Notes: a model not told the origin generated them from the letters alone. A stretch of DNA of 64,000 nt from Sphingobium sp. EP60837 (GCF_001658005.1 NZ_CP015986.1:1551501-1615500); one strand, 5' to 3'. Counted from the stretch's first letter, positions 55,560-64,000 are shown. Translations and numbers: made by a program.

Positions 55560-56306
55560 ATGCTGACGATCGACAATCTGACCAACGAAATCGACGGCAA
55601 GGCGATCCTGAAGGGCCTGTCGCTCTCCATCAAGGCGGGCGAAATCCATGCCATCATGGGGCCGAACGGCGCGGGCAAATCGACGCTGGCCTATACGCTG
55701 GGCGGTCGTCCCAATTATGAAGTCACTGGCGGTAGTGCCTCCTTTGACGGTGTGAACTTGTTCAGCTTGGATCCGCATGAGCGCGCCGCCGCTGGGCTGT
55801 TCCTGGGTTTCCAATATCCGGTCGAGATTCCTGGGGTCTCCAACCTGCAGTTCCTGCGCGAGAGCCTCAATTCGCAGCGCCGCGCGCGGGGCGAGAAGGA
55901 ATTGAACGGCGGCGAGTTCATCAAGCTCGCCAAAGAGAAAGCGGGTCTGCTCGGCCTCGACATGGAGATGCTCAAGCGTCCGGTGAATGTCGGCTTTTCG
56001 GGCGGCGAGAAGAAGCGCGCCGAAATGGTGCAGATGGGCATTCTCGACCCCAAGCTGGCGATCCTGGACGAGACCGACTCCGGCCTCGACATCGACGCCC
56101 TCAAGATCGTGGGTGCGGGGATCAATGCGATCATGCGCAAGCCCGACAAGGCGGTGTTGCTCATCACCCATTATCAGCGCCTGCTCGACTATGTGAAGCC
56201 GGACTTCGTGCATGTGCTGGCCGGTGGGCGGATCGTGAAATCGGGTGGCCCAGAACTGGCGCTCGAACTGGAGCGTGAAGGCTATGCCGAGGTGGTTGCG
56301 GCGTGA
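55560..56306 (+). CDS. sufC: Fe-S assembly ATPase SufC
   Basis: An ABC-type ATPase of 248 residues that powers the SufBCD scaffold. It has Walker A GPNGAGKS (34-41), the signature FSGGEKKRAEMVQM and Walker B LAILDETDSGLD. It starts MLTIDNLTNEIDGKAIL. ATG 55560 is seven bases from AAGGG, whereas ATG 55557 (one codon longer) is too close. The stop overlaps the sufD GTG. Confidence 0.97.
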   Translation: MLTIDNLTNEIDGKAILKGLSLSIKAGEIHAIMGPNGAGKSTLAYTLGGRPNYEVTGGSASFDGVNLFSLDPHERAAAGLFLGFQYPVEIPGVSNLQFLRESLNSQRRARGEKELNGGEFIKLAKEKAGLLGLDMEMLKRPVNVGFSGGEKKRAEMVQMGILDPKLAILDETDSGLDIDALKIVGAGINAIMRKPDKAVLLITHYQRLLDYVKPDFVHVLAGGRIVKSGGPELALELEREGYAEVVAA

Positions 56307-57055
56307 CCACGCTCACCCTTCCCACGCGCAAGGCCGAAGAATGGCGCTACAGCGACCTTGACGCGCTGGCCGCAATCTGGCCGACGCCTGCGCCGACGCG
56401 TATCGACGTAGCCGCCGGAGAAACTGCGCGGCACCATTTGTTGCAGGACGCGGCCGAAGGTGCAGCGGCGGTGCATGACTATGCGATCAGCATCGCTGAT
56501 GGGGCGCGTTGCGACTTTCATGTCCTCAATATCGGCGGGAAATTCGGCCGCGCGACCTTCACCGTCACGCTGGGCAAGGGCAGCCATTTCGAGTTGAACG
56601 GTGCGATCATAGGCGGCGGCGATCAGACGTTGGAGATCATCACCGCGGTCACCCATGCAGAGCCGGACGCGACCAGCGGCCAGACGATCCGATCGATCCT
56701 GGGCCAGCGCGCCACCGGCAGCTATCTGGGCTCCATCAATGTCGCCCGCGACGCACAGCGCACCGACGCTTTCCAGTCGTTCAAGGCGATGCTGCTCGAC
56801 CGCACCGCGACGGCCAATGCCAAGCCGGAGCTGGAAATCTACGCCGACGATGTGAAATGCGCCCATGGCGCGACCGTGGGCGAGTTGGACAGGCAGGCGC
56901 TCTTCTACATGGCCTCGCGCGGCATGGACCCGGCGACGGCCAAGACGCTGCTCCTGAAAGCCTTCGTCGCGGGCGTGTTCGACGATGTCGCCGACGAAGC
57001 GGTCAAGGAAGGGCTCGAAGCCGCCGCGATCGCCAAGCTGGAGACGCTGGTATGA
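56303..57055 (+). CDS. sufD: SufD family protein, short form
   Basis: A SufB/SufD beta-helix family protein of 250 residues, clearly shorter than the roughly 400 residues of enterobacterial SufD. The core is GSYLGSINVARDAQRTDAFQ and the end CAHGATVGELDRQALFYMASRG is the SufBD signature. It forms the SufBCD complex with SufB and SufC and is thought to help iron entry. The start is GTG with a 4-base overlap with sufC. Confidence 0.93.
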   Translation: MTTLTLPTRKAEEWRYSDLDALAAIWPTPAPTRIDVAAGETARHHLLQDAAEGAAAVHDYAISIADGARCDFHVLNIGGKFGRATFTVTLGKGSHFELNGAIIGGGDQTLEIITAVTHAEPDATSGQTIRSILGQRATGSYLGSINVARDAQRTDAFQSFKAMLLDRTATANAKPELEIYADDVKCAHGATVGELDRQALFYMASRGMDPATAKTLLLKAFVAGVFDDVADEAVKEGLEAAAIAKLETLV

Positions 57056-58260
57056 CCGTCACCGCCTTTGATCAGCTTGACCTGCGCCACGATTTTCCGG
57101 GCGTCGGAAGCTGGCACTATCTCGACAGCGCCGCCACCGCGCAGAAGCCCAATGCCGTGATCGACGCCATCGCCCGCGCCTACGGCCCGGACTATGCGAC
57201 CGTCCATCGCGGTGTCTACGAGCGTTCGGCCAACATGACGCTGGCCTATGAGGCGGCGCGTCGCAAGGTCGCCAGCTTCATCGGCGCGGCTTCGGACAGC
57301 GAGATCGTCTACGTCCGTGGCGCGACCGAGGGCATCAACCTCGTCGCGCAGAGTTGGGCAGGGACGCAGTTGAAAGCAGGCGACCGCATCTTGCTGTCGA
57401 TGCTGGAGCATCACAGCAATATCGTCCCTTGGCAGATCGTGGCCGAGAAGGTCGGGGCGACGATCGACGTCGTGCCTCTGACGGCAGATGGCAAGATCGA
57501 TCTCGATGCCATGGCCGCGATGATCACGCCACAGCACAAGATGGTCGCGCTGGCCCATGTTTCGAACGTGCTGGGCAGCTTGCTCGACGTCCGTCGTGCC
57601 GCCGACATCGCGCATGGCGTAGGCGCCAAGATCCTGATCGATGGTTGCCAGGCCGTCCCGCGCCTTGCCATCGATGTGCAGGCGCTGGATTGCGATTTCT
57701 ACGTCTTTTCCGCGCACAAGCTGTATGGCCCGACGGGCATCGGCGCGCTGTGGGGCCGGAAGGAATTGCTCGACGTCATGCCGCCCTATCAGGGTGGCGG
57801 GTCGATGATCGACAAGGTGGCGTTCGAAAAGACGACCTACGCTCCCGCGCCGACCCGGTTCGAGGCGGGGACCCCGCATATCACCGGCGTGGTCGGCCTG
57901 TCGGCGGCGATCGACTATGTGCAGGCCATCGGGCTCGATGCGATCCATGCTCATGAATGTGCGCTGGTCGCCAAGGCGCGGGCCGCGCTGGAGAGTTTGA
58001 ACAGCGTGCGGGTCTTCGGGCCGGAGGATTCAGCCGGTATCCTCTCCTTCGAGGTGGAGGGGGTGCATCCGCACGATGTCGGCACCATATTGGACGAAAC
58101 GGGCGTGGCGATCCGGGCGGGGCATCATTGCGCGCAGCCGCTGATGCGTCACCTGGGCGTTGAAGCGACCGCGCGGGCCAGCTTTGGCATCTATAGCGAT
58201 GAAGGCGATGTGGATGCTCTGGTAAAGGGCATCGAGCGAGTGAGGAAGATCTTCGGATGA
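57052..58260 (+). CDS. sufS: Cysteine desulfurase SufS
   Basis: A PLP-dependent class V enzyme of 402 residues that releases sulfur from cysteine as a persulfide. The PLP lysine is Lys223 in SAHKLYGPTGIGAL and the catalytic Cys360 is in RAGHHCAQPLM. These mark the group II desulfurases that work with SufE. The ATG at 57052 overlaps the sufD stop. The acceptor sufE is at 47.7 kb. Confidence 0.97.
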   Translation: MTVTAFDQLDLRHDFPGVGSWHYLDSAATAQKPNAVIDAIARAYGPDYATVHRGVYERSANMTLAYEAARRKVASFIGAASDSEIVYVRGATEGINLVAQSWAGTQLKAGDRILLSMLEHHSNIVPWQIVAEKVGATIDVVPLTADGKIDLDAMAAMITPQHKMVALAHVSNVLGSLLDVRRAADIAHGVGAKILIDGCQAVPRLAIDVQALDCDFYVFSAHKLYGPTGIGALWGRKELLDVMPPYQGGGSMIDKVAFEKTTYAPAPTRFEAGTPHITGVVGLSAAIDYVQAIGLDAIHAHECALVAKARAALESLNSVRVFGPEDSAGILSFEVEGVHPHDVGTILDETGVAIRAGHHCAQPLMRHLGVEATARASFGIYSDEGDVDALVKGIERVRKIFG

Positions 58261-58709
58261 CCGGGGAACGGAAGATTTTGGTTGAAGAAGTTGAGGCAGT
58301 CGATGCGCCGGTCAAGGCTCGTGTCGAAGAGGCTCCGCGCCAGCGTGATTATCTGGAAGGTTTCCTTGCGCAGAAAACTGCTGAGGTTCCTGCGGGAGAG
58401 CCGGGGGGCAATCTCTATGATGCGATCATTGATGCGCTCAAGGAGATTTACGACCCCGAAATTCCGGTGAACATCTACGACCTCGGGCTCGTTTACGGGG
58501 TCGATGTGACAGATGATGGCCATGCGGTGGTCACGATGACGCTGACGACGCCGCATTGTCCGGTCGCTGAATCGATGCCGGGCGAAGTCGAACTGCGCGT
58601 CGGCGCGGTGCCGGGCGTGGGCGATGCGCAAGTGAACCTCGTCTGGGACCCGCCATGGGACCCGCAGAAAATGTCGGACGAGGCCAAGCTCGAACTGGGA
58701 ATGCTTTGA
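58257..58709 (+). CDS. sufT: SUF-associated MIP18/PaaD-like protein SufT
   Basis: A DUF59/MIP18 family protein of 150 residues. It has a basic/acidic amino-terminal extension and the core IIDALKEIYDPEIPVNIYDLGL, MTLTTPHCPVAESMP and VNLVWDPPWDPQKMSDEAK. It assists Fe-S cluster maturation in SUF-containing bacteria. The start overlaps sufS by ATGA and the stop overlaps the sufA ATG. Confidence 0.93.
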   Translation: MTGERKILVEEVEAVDAPVKARVEEAPRQRDYLEGFLAQKTAEVPAGEPGGNLYDAIIDALKEIYDPEIPVNIYDLGLVYGVDVTDDGHAVVTMTLTTPHCPVAESMPGEVELRVGAVPGVGDAQVNLVWDPPWDPQKMSDEAKLELGML

Positions 58710-59068
58710 TGACCGCCGAGACGAAAATCCGTGCCCGCCCTGCCGCCGTCATCCTGACCCCCGCCGCTGAGAAGCGCATCGCGGACCTGATGGCGCAGGC
58801 CCCCGAAGGCACGATCGGGGTCAAGCTATCGACCCCGCGCCGGGGCTGTTCGGGTCTTGCCTATTCGGTCGATTATGTGGCCGAGGAAGTCAAGTTCGAC
58901 GAGAAGATCGAAACGCCCGGCGGCATCTTCTATATCGATGGCGCGTCGGTGCTGTATCTGATTGGATCGACGATGGATTGGGTGGAGGACGACTTCACCG
59001 CCGGCTTCGTCTTCAACAATCCCAATGCGAAAGGCAGTTGCGGCTGCGGCGAGAGCTTCACGGTTTAG
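58709..59068 (+). CDS. sufA: A-type Fe-S carrier protein SufA
   Basis: A HesB/IscA family cluster carrier of 119 residues. The three ligand cysteines are Cys47 (RRGCSGL), Cys111 and Cys113 (GSCGCGESF). It receives clusters from SufBCD and delivers them to apo-proteins. The ATG overlaps the sufT stop by one base. It is the last gene of the suf run and is followed ten bases later by an inverted repeat. Confidence 0.96.
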   Translation: MTAETKIRARPAAVILTPAAEKRIADLMAQAPEGTIGVKLSTPRRGCSGLAYSVDYVAEEVKFDEKIETPGGIFYIDGASVLYLIGSTMDWVEDDFTAGFVFNNPNAKGSCGCGESFTV

Positions 59069-59077
59069 ACGCCTCGG

Positions 59078-59150
59078 CCGTTCGTTTCGAGCTTGTCGAG
59101 AAACATGTAGTGCAGCCCTTCAGTTTCTCGACTTCGCTCGGAACGAACGG
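59078..59150. repeat. Inverted repeat, family B, full copy
   Basis: The left arm (59078-59104, starting CCGTTCGTTTCGAGC) and right arm (59123-59150, ending CTCGGAACGAACGG) are near-perfect inverted complements over 18 bases. It lies between sufA and the next gene; its end runs into that gene's GGAGG. Confidence 0.88.
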
Positions 59151-59161
59151 AGGTTGGTAAC

Positions 59162-59968
59162 ATGCCCCACATGCTCATCCTAGGCATGGGCTATACGGCC
59201 GCCCGCATGGCCAAACGCCTGCGCGCAGAGGGTTGGTATGTTACGGGCACTCGCCGTACCGCTGATGCCGAAGCACTCGCCTTCGACGACGACAGCGCCG
59301 TCAACGCCGCCATCGCTCGGTCAACTCATATCCTGTCGTCCGTCCCGCCCGACGGCGGGGCGGATCCCGTCTTGACTCGCTATGGCGCCGCGATCGCCGA
59401 CGCACCCGCGCTCTGGACCGGCTATCTCTCCTCTACCGGCGTCTATGGCGATGCGGCGGGGGCCTGGGTGGATGAGAGCAGTCCGGTCGGTTCGGATCGG
59501 CGAAGCGCGCGGGTGCAGGCGGATACGGACTGGGGCGCGCTCAGGCCGGATATGCGCCGTTTTCGGTTGCCCGGCATTTATGGTCCCGGCCGGTCTGCGC
59601 TGGATCGGGTGCGGGAGGGGAGGGCGCATCGGATCGACCTGCCCGAACAGATTTTCAGCCGCGCGCATGTGGACGATATTGTCGCCGGGATCACCGCCTC
59701 CTTCGACGCGCCGCCTGGCGTCTATAATCTCGCTGACGATCTGCCCTGCGCGCAGAACCGGCTGATCGAAGCGGCCTGCACGATGCTGGGTGAGCCGCTG
59801 CCGCCGATGCTGACGCTGGAGGAGGCGCAGCTGTCACCCATGGCACGGAGTTTTTACGCCGAAAACCGGCGGGTCGCCAATGGGCGCGCGAAGCGGCTGC
59901 TGGGCTGGGCTCCGCGCTATCCGACCTATCGCGAGGGGCTGGCCGCCTGTCTTGCCGAGGCGGGATGA
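59162..59968 (+). CDS. NAD-dependent epimerase/dehydratase-like (SDR) protein
   Basis: A 268-residue extended-SDR/YeeZ-like protein. The dinucleotide loop reads LILGMGYTAARMAKRL. The region STGVYGDAAGAWVDE has the SDR Ser-Thr and Tyr, but the usual Tyr-x3-Lys is not evident, so activity is uncertain. The later FSRAHVDDIVAGI and PPGVYNLADDLP fit the epimerase fold. GGAGG is eight bases before the ATG and is formed at the end of the preceding repeat. Confidence 0.82.
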   Translation: MPHMLILGMGYTAARMAKRLRAEGWYVTGTRRTADAEALAFDDDSAVNAAIARSTHILSSVPPDGGADPVLTRYGAAIADAPALWTGYLSSTGVYGDAAGAWVDESSPVGSDRRSARVQADTDWGALRPDMRRFRLPGIYGPGRSALDRVREGRAHRIDLPEQIFSRAHVDDIVAGITASFDAPPGVYNLADDLPCAQNRLIEAACTMLGEPLPPMLTLEEAQLSPMARSFYAENRRVANGRAKRLLGWAPRYPTYREGLAACLAEAG

Positions 59969-60047
59969 AGCGGTTCGGCTTGTCGCTTACGTCGCGTTAA
60001 CCAAAGATAGCGATGGATGGTCCCGACGCTTCGCAGGGACTTGAGAC

Positions 60048-60206
60048 ATGGATCCGATCGACCGCAACTTCGCCGCGCTCAGCCTACAGATGAGCCGCTT
60101 GGCCGTGCCCGAGCGCGCCACGACGGCACCGCCGCCGTCGCTCGCCAGCCTGATCGACCGGGTGAATGCAGCGAAGCGACACTATGAACCGGGACTGCGC
60201 CGTTAG
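60048..60206 (+). CDS. Small hypothetical protein (52 residues)
   Basis: A short open frame beginning MDPIDRNFAALSLQMSRLAV, with helix-forming residues and a proline-rich middle, and no signal peptide. AGGGA lies about nine bases before the ATG. It sits alone in the 333-bp gap between the SDR and EamA genes; the rest of the gap holds nothing I can identify. Function unknown. Confidence 0.45.
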   Translation: MDPIDRNFAALSLQMSRLAVPERATTAPPPSLASLIDRVNAAKRHYEPGLRR

Positions 60207-60301
60207 AGACTATCCAGATTAGATTGAATCGGGATAGGCTCTATTTTTCCTTGTTTCCGTGATTTCCGAGCCGTGAAATGTTCCATTCACGCGAAGTCAT
60301 T

Positions 60302-61201
60302 CTAAGCGCTTTTCGCCCGCAGCGCGATTACCATGCCTGCCACCGCGAGCAGCGCGCCTGCTGCGCTCAATGTGGACCAGCGATAACCCTCCGCCACGGT
60401 GGAGATCAGCATGGCGATCACCGGGACCAGCACGCTCGAATAGGCCGCACGCCCCGGCCCCATGCGCTGGATCAGCTGAAAATAGAGCGGGAAGGTGACG
60501 ACTGACCCAGCAATGCCCAGCCAGGCGATGCCGAGCAGATAGCCCGTGCGCCATTCCATTACGGGCGGGCCAACGGTTGCCCAGGCATAAAGTGCGTCGG
60601 CCATGCTGCCGATCAGCATCGCCCAGGTGAGGACCGCCGCCATGGGCAGGCGCCGGGCGATCTGCATACCCTGCATGACATTAGCGGTGGAAGCGCTGAG
60701 GAGGCCAGCGGCGCTGAGCGCGATGCCCAACAGCACCGCTTCGGCAGAGACAGGCGCCGCGCGATACTCGCGCAGCAGGAGCAATGCGATGCCCGTGATC
60801 GCCACCAGCGATCCCAGGATGAAGGAGCGGCTGACCGGCTGGCGGAAGGCGATCCAGCCAAGGATGCTGTTCGGAATCAACAGCAGGGCATAGACGGTCG
60901 CGACCACGCCGGAGGTCAGATAATGCTCCGCGCGATAGACGAAGTTGAAGTTGAGCACGAACTGCGCGATGCCCAGCACCGCCGCAAAGGCGATGCCTGC
61001 AGGCGGCAGGCGCAGCGGCACGCGCCGCGCGAATGCAAACAGCGCCATGCCGATAGCGCCCAGCAGGAAGCGGTAGCAAACCGACCAACTGGGCGGAACG
61101 GCGGCAAGCTGGTCGCGGATGACGATCCAGGTCGAACTCCAGATCAGCGTCACCAGTAGGAAGGGGATGATGACGCCGCCCTTCGCGCTCTCTCCGCTCA
61201 T
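60302..61201 (-). CDS. EamA family (DMT superfamily) transporter
   Basis: An inner-membrane protein of 299 residues with about ten transmembrane helices in two EamA repeats (PFLLVTLIWSSTWIVIRDQL and the second half from about 155). Members export amino acids or other small metabolites; the substrate here is unknown. Its ATG overlaps the stop of the threonine aldolase gene (ATGA at 61198-61201), so the two are coupled, which hints at export or uptake linked to glycine/threonine metabolism. Confidence 0.88.
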   Translation of the reverse strand: MSGESAKGGVIIPFLLVTLIWSSTWIVIRDQLAAVPPSWSVCYRFLLGAIGMALFAFARRVPLRLPPAGIAFAAVLGIAQFVLNFNFVYRAEHYLTSGVVATVYALLLIPNSILGWIAFRQPVSRSFILGSLVAITGIALLLLREYRAAPVSAEAVLLGIALSAAGLLSASTANVMQGMQIARRLPMAAVLTWAMLIGSMADALYAWATVGPPVMEWRTGYLLGIAWLGIAGSVVTFPLYFQLIQRMGPGRAAYSSVLVPVIAMLISTVAEGYRWSTLSAAGALLAVAGMVIALRAKSA

Positions 61202-62211
61202 TGGAGCGCCTTCAAGGCGTCGGCGAGGGGCTGGATGCTGGCGGCGTCCTGCGCCCAGTTGGTGACCAACCGCGCCGCATCCTCGCCCCAGTCGTAAAAG
61301 TCGAAGCCCTGCGCACGCAGGGCCGCTGCTTCGGGGGCGGAGAGGTGGAGGAACAGTTCATTCGTCTGGACCGGGTGCAGCAGGCGTTCCGGAGCCAACT
61401 GTGCCAGCATCGTGGCGGCGGCATTGGCCGCGCGACCGTTGTCGAGCCAGAGACCATCCTCGATCAGCGCGAGGATTTGGGCGGCGAGATAGCGGCCTTT
61501 GGAGAGGAGGTGACCGCCGCGCTTGCGCCAGCGCGCCGCCTCCGCCGCGCGCGCGTCCGCGTCCGGGCCGAAGAAGAGCAGCGCCTCGCCCACCATGCCG
61601 CCATTTTTGACGCAGCCGAAGGTCAATATATCGACGCCCGCACGCCAGCTGACGTCACCGGGATGGCAGCCCAGATGCGCCATGGCATTGGCGAAGCGAG
61701 CGCCATCCATATGCAAGCCGAGGCCGTGATCCCGCGCCACTTGGCCGATCGCCGCGACCTCATGGGGCGTATAGACCAGGCCATATTCGGTTGCCTGGGT
61801 AATGCTGATCGCGCGCGCGGGGATCTGATGCACGTCGGGGCGGATCGCCTTCAGCCGATCGATCAAGGTAGCGGGGGCAAGCTTGGCGCCCTTGCCGGGC
61901 AGCGGCATCAGAGTGGCGCCATGGGTGTAGAAGCCGGGCGCGCCGCACTCATCGACGGCGATATGCGATTCTTCATGGCACAATATCCCGCCATAGGGCG
62001 GGCAGAGGCAGGCGAGCGCGATGCTGTTGGCCGCGGTGCCAGTAGCGACCCACAGGGCGCGGACGGGCGCGGCGAACAGGTCCGAAAAGGCGCTGTCGAG
62101 CCGGGCGCTCCAGGCGTCGCCATCATAGCCGCGATCGGCACGGTCTGCGGCGGCGATGGCGGCCATGACCTGCGGGCAGACGGGCGTCGCGTTGTCGGAG
62201 AAGAAATGCAT
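61198..62211 (-). CDS. ltaE: Low-specificity L-threonine aldolase
   Basis: A PLP-dependent beta-eliminating lyase-type enzyme of 337 residues that cleaves threonine or allo-threonine to glycine and acetaldehyde. PLP residues are visible in WVATGTAANSIALACL, GLHMDGARFANA (Asp169) and TFGCVKNGGM (Lys202). The ATG at 62211 (MHFFSDNATPV) fits the family; the frame extends upstream. It diverges from ilvE across a perfect palindrome. Confidence 0.9.
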   Translation of the reverse strand: MHFFSDNATPVCPQVMAAIAAADRADRGYDGDAWSARLDSAFSDLFAAPVRALWVATGTAANSIALACLCPPYGGILCHEESHIAVDECGAPGFYTHGATLMPLPGKGAKLAPATLIDRLKAIRPDVHQIPARAISITQATEYGLVYTPHEVAAIGQVARDHGLGLHMDGARFANAMAHLGCHPGDVSWRAGVDILTFGCVKNGGMVGEALLFFGPDADARAAEAARWRKRGGHLLSKGRYLAAQILALIEDGLWLDNGRAANAAATMLAQLAPERLLHPVQTNELFLHLSAPEAAALRAQGFDFYDWGEDAARLVTNWAQDAASIQPLADALKALQ

Positions 62212-62288
62212 GGCGGCGGGGATAATGGCAGGGCGCCTCTGCGCCAAGATGCCAGCATGATCGGAGCGGCCCTTTCGGAACCATAATG

Positions 62289-62313
62289 AATTGGTCAGTA
62301 ATGGTGACCAATT
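62289..62313. promoter_or_regulatory. Perfect 9-bp palindrome between ltaE and ilvE
   Basis: AATTGGTCA and TGACCAATT surround seven bases, 50 bases before the ilvE ATG and 77 before the ltaE ATG. It resembles operators of GntR/FadR-type regulators (TGGT/ACCA half-sites), but the regulator is not in the window. Confidence 0.6.
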
Positions 62314-62363
62314 GTTTCGTCAGGCCGTTTGTGACATAGGCGGCCCCAAAAGGAGCATCGATC

Positions 62364-63455
62364 ATGGACGTCCAGCAGAAGTCGCGCTTTACCGTCACCC
62401 GAAGCAGCAAGGCTGTGTCGGCTGACCAGCGCGCGGTATTGCTGGTGGAACCCGGCTTTGGGCGGCTCTTCACCGATCATATGGTGACGATTCGCTATAG
62501 CGAGGGACAGGGGTGGCATAGCCATTCGGTTGGCCCCCGTGAGCCGTTCCAACTCGATCCCGCCTGCGCGGTTCTGCACTATGCGCAGGAGATATTCGAA
62601 GGGATGAAGGCATACCGCTTGGAAGATGGCAGCATCGCCATGTTCCGGCCAGAGGAAAATGCCCGCCGCTTCGCCGAATCGGCCGAGCGCATGGCAATGC
62701 CGGTGCTGCCGGAGGACATCTTCCTCGAAGCCGTCGAGGAACTGGTGAAGATCGACGCGGACTGGATTCCGGGCGGCGAGGGCAGCCTGTATCTGCGTCC
62801 CTTCATGTTTGCGAGCGAGAGCTTCTTGGGCGTGCGCCCGGCGGCGGAGTATATTTTCTGCGTTATCGCTTCCCCCGCAGGCGCTTATTTCAAGGGGGGC
62901 AAGAAGGCGGTCACGCTCTGGGTGTCTGAACATTATACGCGCGCGGCCAAAGGCGGCACGGGCGCGGCGAAGTGCGGCGGCAATTATGCCGCCAGCCTGG
63001 TGGCGCAGTCCGAGGCGACCAAACATGGCTGCGACCAGGTCGTCTTCCTGGATGCGGCCGAACATAAGTGGGTCGAGGAATTGGGCGGCATGAACGTCTT
63101 CTTCGTCATGGACGATGGGGCGATCATCACCCCGCCGCTGTCGGGTACGATCCTGCCCGGCATCACGCGCAACAGCATCATCACGCTCGCCCGCACCAAG
63201 GGGCATGACGTGCGTGAGGAGCCCTACAGCTTTGCGCAATGGCGCGCCGATGCCGCGAGCGGCAAGCTTCGCGAGGCATTCGCCTGCGGTACGGCGGCTG
63301 TTGTCACCGCGATCGGCACGGTGAAGAGTGTCGAGGGCGATTTCACCATCGGCAATGGCGATGGCGGGATCGTTACCGAAGCCTTGCGCACGGAACTGAC
63401 GGGCATCCAGCGCGGAACGGTGGCCGATCCGGCGGGCTGGGTGCGCAAGCTGTAA
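62364..63455 (+). CDS. ilvE: Branched-chain amino acid aminotransferase
   Basis: A fold-type IV PLP aminotransferase of 363 residues, the longer type II form. The PLP lysine is Lys203 in GAAKCGGNYAAS, and EIFEGMKAYR and GTAAVVTAIG are further family segments. It makes or degrades leucine, isoleucine and valine. AAAAGGAG lies eight bases before the ATG. Confidence 0.95.
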   Translation: MDVQQKSRFTVTRSSKAVSADQRAVLLVEPGFGRLFTDHMVTIRYSEGQGWHSHSVGPREPFQLDPACAVLHYAQEIFEGMKAYRLEDGSIAMFRPEENARRFAESAERMAMPVLPEDIFLEAVEELVKIDADWIPGGEGSLYLRPFMFASESFLGVRPAAEYIFCVIASPAGAYFKGGKKAVTLWVSEHYTRAAKGGTGAAKCGGNYAASLVAQSEATKHGCDQVVFLDAAEHKWVEELGGMNVFFVMDDGAIITPPLSGTILPGITRNSIITLARTKGHDVREEPYSFAQWRADAASGKLREAFACGTAAVVTAIGTVKSVEGDFTIGNGDGGIVTEALRTELTGIQRGTVADPAGWVRKL

Positions 63456-63491
63456 GTGTGTCGAACGGCCTTTTTCTTTGAAGAAAACGGC

Positions 63492-63515
63492 TGCGACAAG
63501 CGCAGCCCGAACGGT
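63492..63515. repeat. Half copy of repeat family A
   Basis: CTGCGACAAGCGCAGCCCGAACGG matches the right arm of the family A element at about 20 of 24 positions, between ilvE and the monooxygenase gene. Confidence 0.6.
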
Positions 63516-63569
63516 TTAGGGGGCGAGGGCACGCTTTCCAATCCTCACCCAAGCGCCTAGAAGAACCTC

Positions 63570-64000
63570 ATGCAACGCTTTGACGTCGTCATTCTGGGCG
63601 GGGGGCTTGTCGGCCTGACCCTGGGCATCGCGCTTTCGGGCCATGGGGTGCGCTGCGCCGTCATTGACCCTGCGGATCCGGTGGAGACTACCGCCAGCGG
63701 CTTTGACGGGCGCGTGTCGGCCATTTCCTCGACCAGCCATGCCATGCTGTCGGCGATCGGCGTGGCGGCGCTGCTGGAGGGCAAGGGCTGCCCGATCGAT
63801 CGTATATGGGTGAGCGACGGGCTGGAGCCGGGCGCGCTCGACTTCGCGCCGGAGCCGGACGACGGTGTGATGGGGATCATGTTCCCCAATCGCGACCTGC
63901 GCATCGCCTTGGCCCAAGCGGCGGAGAAGGCGGAACACCTCACTAGATTTCAGCCTGACCGCGCTACCCATGTGGAACGCAATGCCGATGGCGTCACGCT
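63570..64000 (+). CDS. UbiH/UbiF/COQ6 family FAD-dependent monooxygenase, 3' end cut
   Basis: The first 143 codons of a flavin monooxygenase. The FAD-binding loop GGGLVGLTLGIAL lies at about 10-22, and DGRVSAIS at about 49-56 is typical of ubiquinone-synthesis hydroxylases, which modify the benzene ring of the precursor made by UbiA. The exact ring position (UbiH, UbiF or UbiI type) cannot be decided from this part. The ATG at 63570 gives MQRFDVVILGGG. Confidence 0.85.
   Translation, partial: MQRFDVVILGGGLVGLTLGIALSGHGVRCAVIDPADPVETTASGFDGRVSAISSTSHAMLSAIGVAALLEGKGCPIDRIWVSDGLEPGALDFAPEPDDGVMGIMFPNRDLRIALAQAAEKAEHLTRFQPDRATHVERNADGVT

Overview
The window looks like a core chromosomal segment of a GC-rich alphaproteobacterium of the family Sphingomonadaceae (Sphingobium, Sphingomonas or a near relative). 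This is inferred from the protein repertoire, the large TonB-dependent receptor, the glutathione genes, the DUF2093 and DciA-type genes, the gene order of the Tol-Pal and SUF clusters, and the intergenic inverted repeats. No rRNA, tRNA, CRISPR array, insertion sequence, integrase or prophage gene was found.

Layout. 0-4 kb: SIMPL protein (cut by the edge), glyoxalase I and II, a small lipoprotein, a long-chain acyl-CoA ligase. 4-8.5 kb: ruvB and ruvA, a divergent ClpP-like protein, a DUF1345 membrane protein overlapping a membrane methyltransferase. 8.5-13.2 kb: glutamate-cysteine ligase, rsmE, ubiA, a phospholipase D family enzyme. 13.2-18.9 kb (minus): dciA-like gene, two DsbA-like thiol oxidoreductases, smc. 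18.9-23 kb (plus): mutY, nudC, pmbA/tldE, a CysQ-like phosphatase. 23-27 kb: an anchored helix-hairpin-helix protein, purD divergent from xseA, a DUF2093 gene. 27-33 kb: a TonB-dependent receptor converging on clpB. 33-38.6 kb: an M28 peptidase divergent from a two-domain M16 peptidase, a small unknown protein, a MarR regulator. 38.8-43.6 kb (minus): ybgC-tolQ-tolR-tolA-tolB-pal. 43.7-47.7 kb: 3-hydroxyacyl-CoA dehydrogenase, pspF and the divergent pspABC operon with two extra small membrane genes. 47.7-51.7 kb: sufE, a lipoprotein, gamma-glutamyltransferase, pyrD. 51.7-59.1 kb: a possible small RNA, an AraC-type regulator and the suf operon (regulator-sufB-unknown-sufC-sufD-sufS-sufT-sufA). 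59-64 kb: a short-chain dehydrogenase-like protein, a small ORF, an EamA transporter with threonine aldolase, ilvE, and the start of a UbiH/COQ6-type monooxygenase.

Functional links: glutathione synthesis, use and turnover (gshA, gloA, gloB, ggt); ubiquinone biosynthesis (ubiA, ubiH-like); DNA repair and chromosome upkeep (ruvAB, mutY, xseA, smc, dciA); envelope integrity (Tol-Pal, Psp, Dsb-like proteins, M16/M28 peptidases); Fe-S cluster assembly (suf operon plus a detached sufE).

The less ordinary material is mostly regulatory or small: a 31-bp palindrome between pspF and a sigma-54 promoter; overlapping palindromes upstream of the suf operon; an unknown gene between sufB and sufC; a terminator-ended structured stretch before the AraC gene; perfect inverted repeats upstream of ilvE, the 3-hydroxyacyl-CoA dehydrogenase and the MarR gene; and several families of dispersed inverted repeats, two of which end in the ribosome binding site of the next gene and one of which forms the 3' end of the suf regulator gene. 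I found no wholly new multi-gene system.
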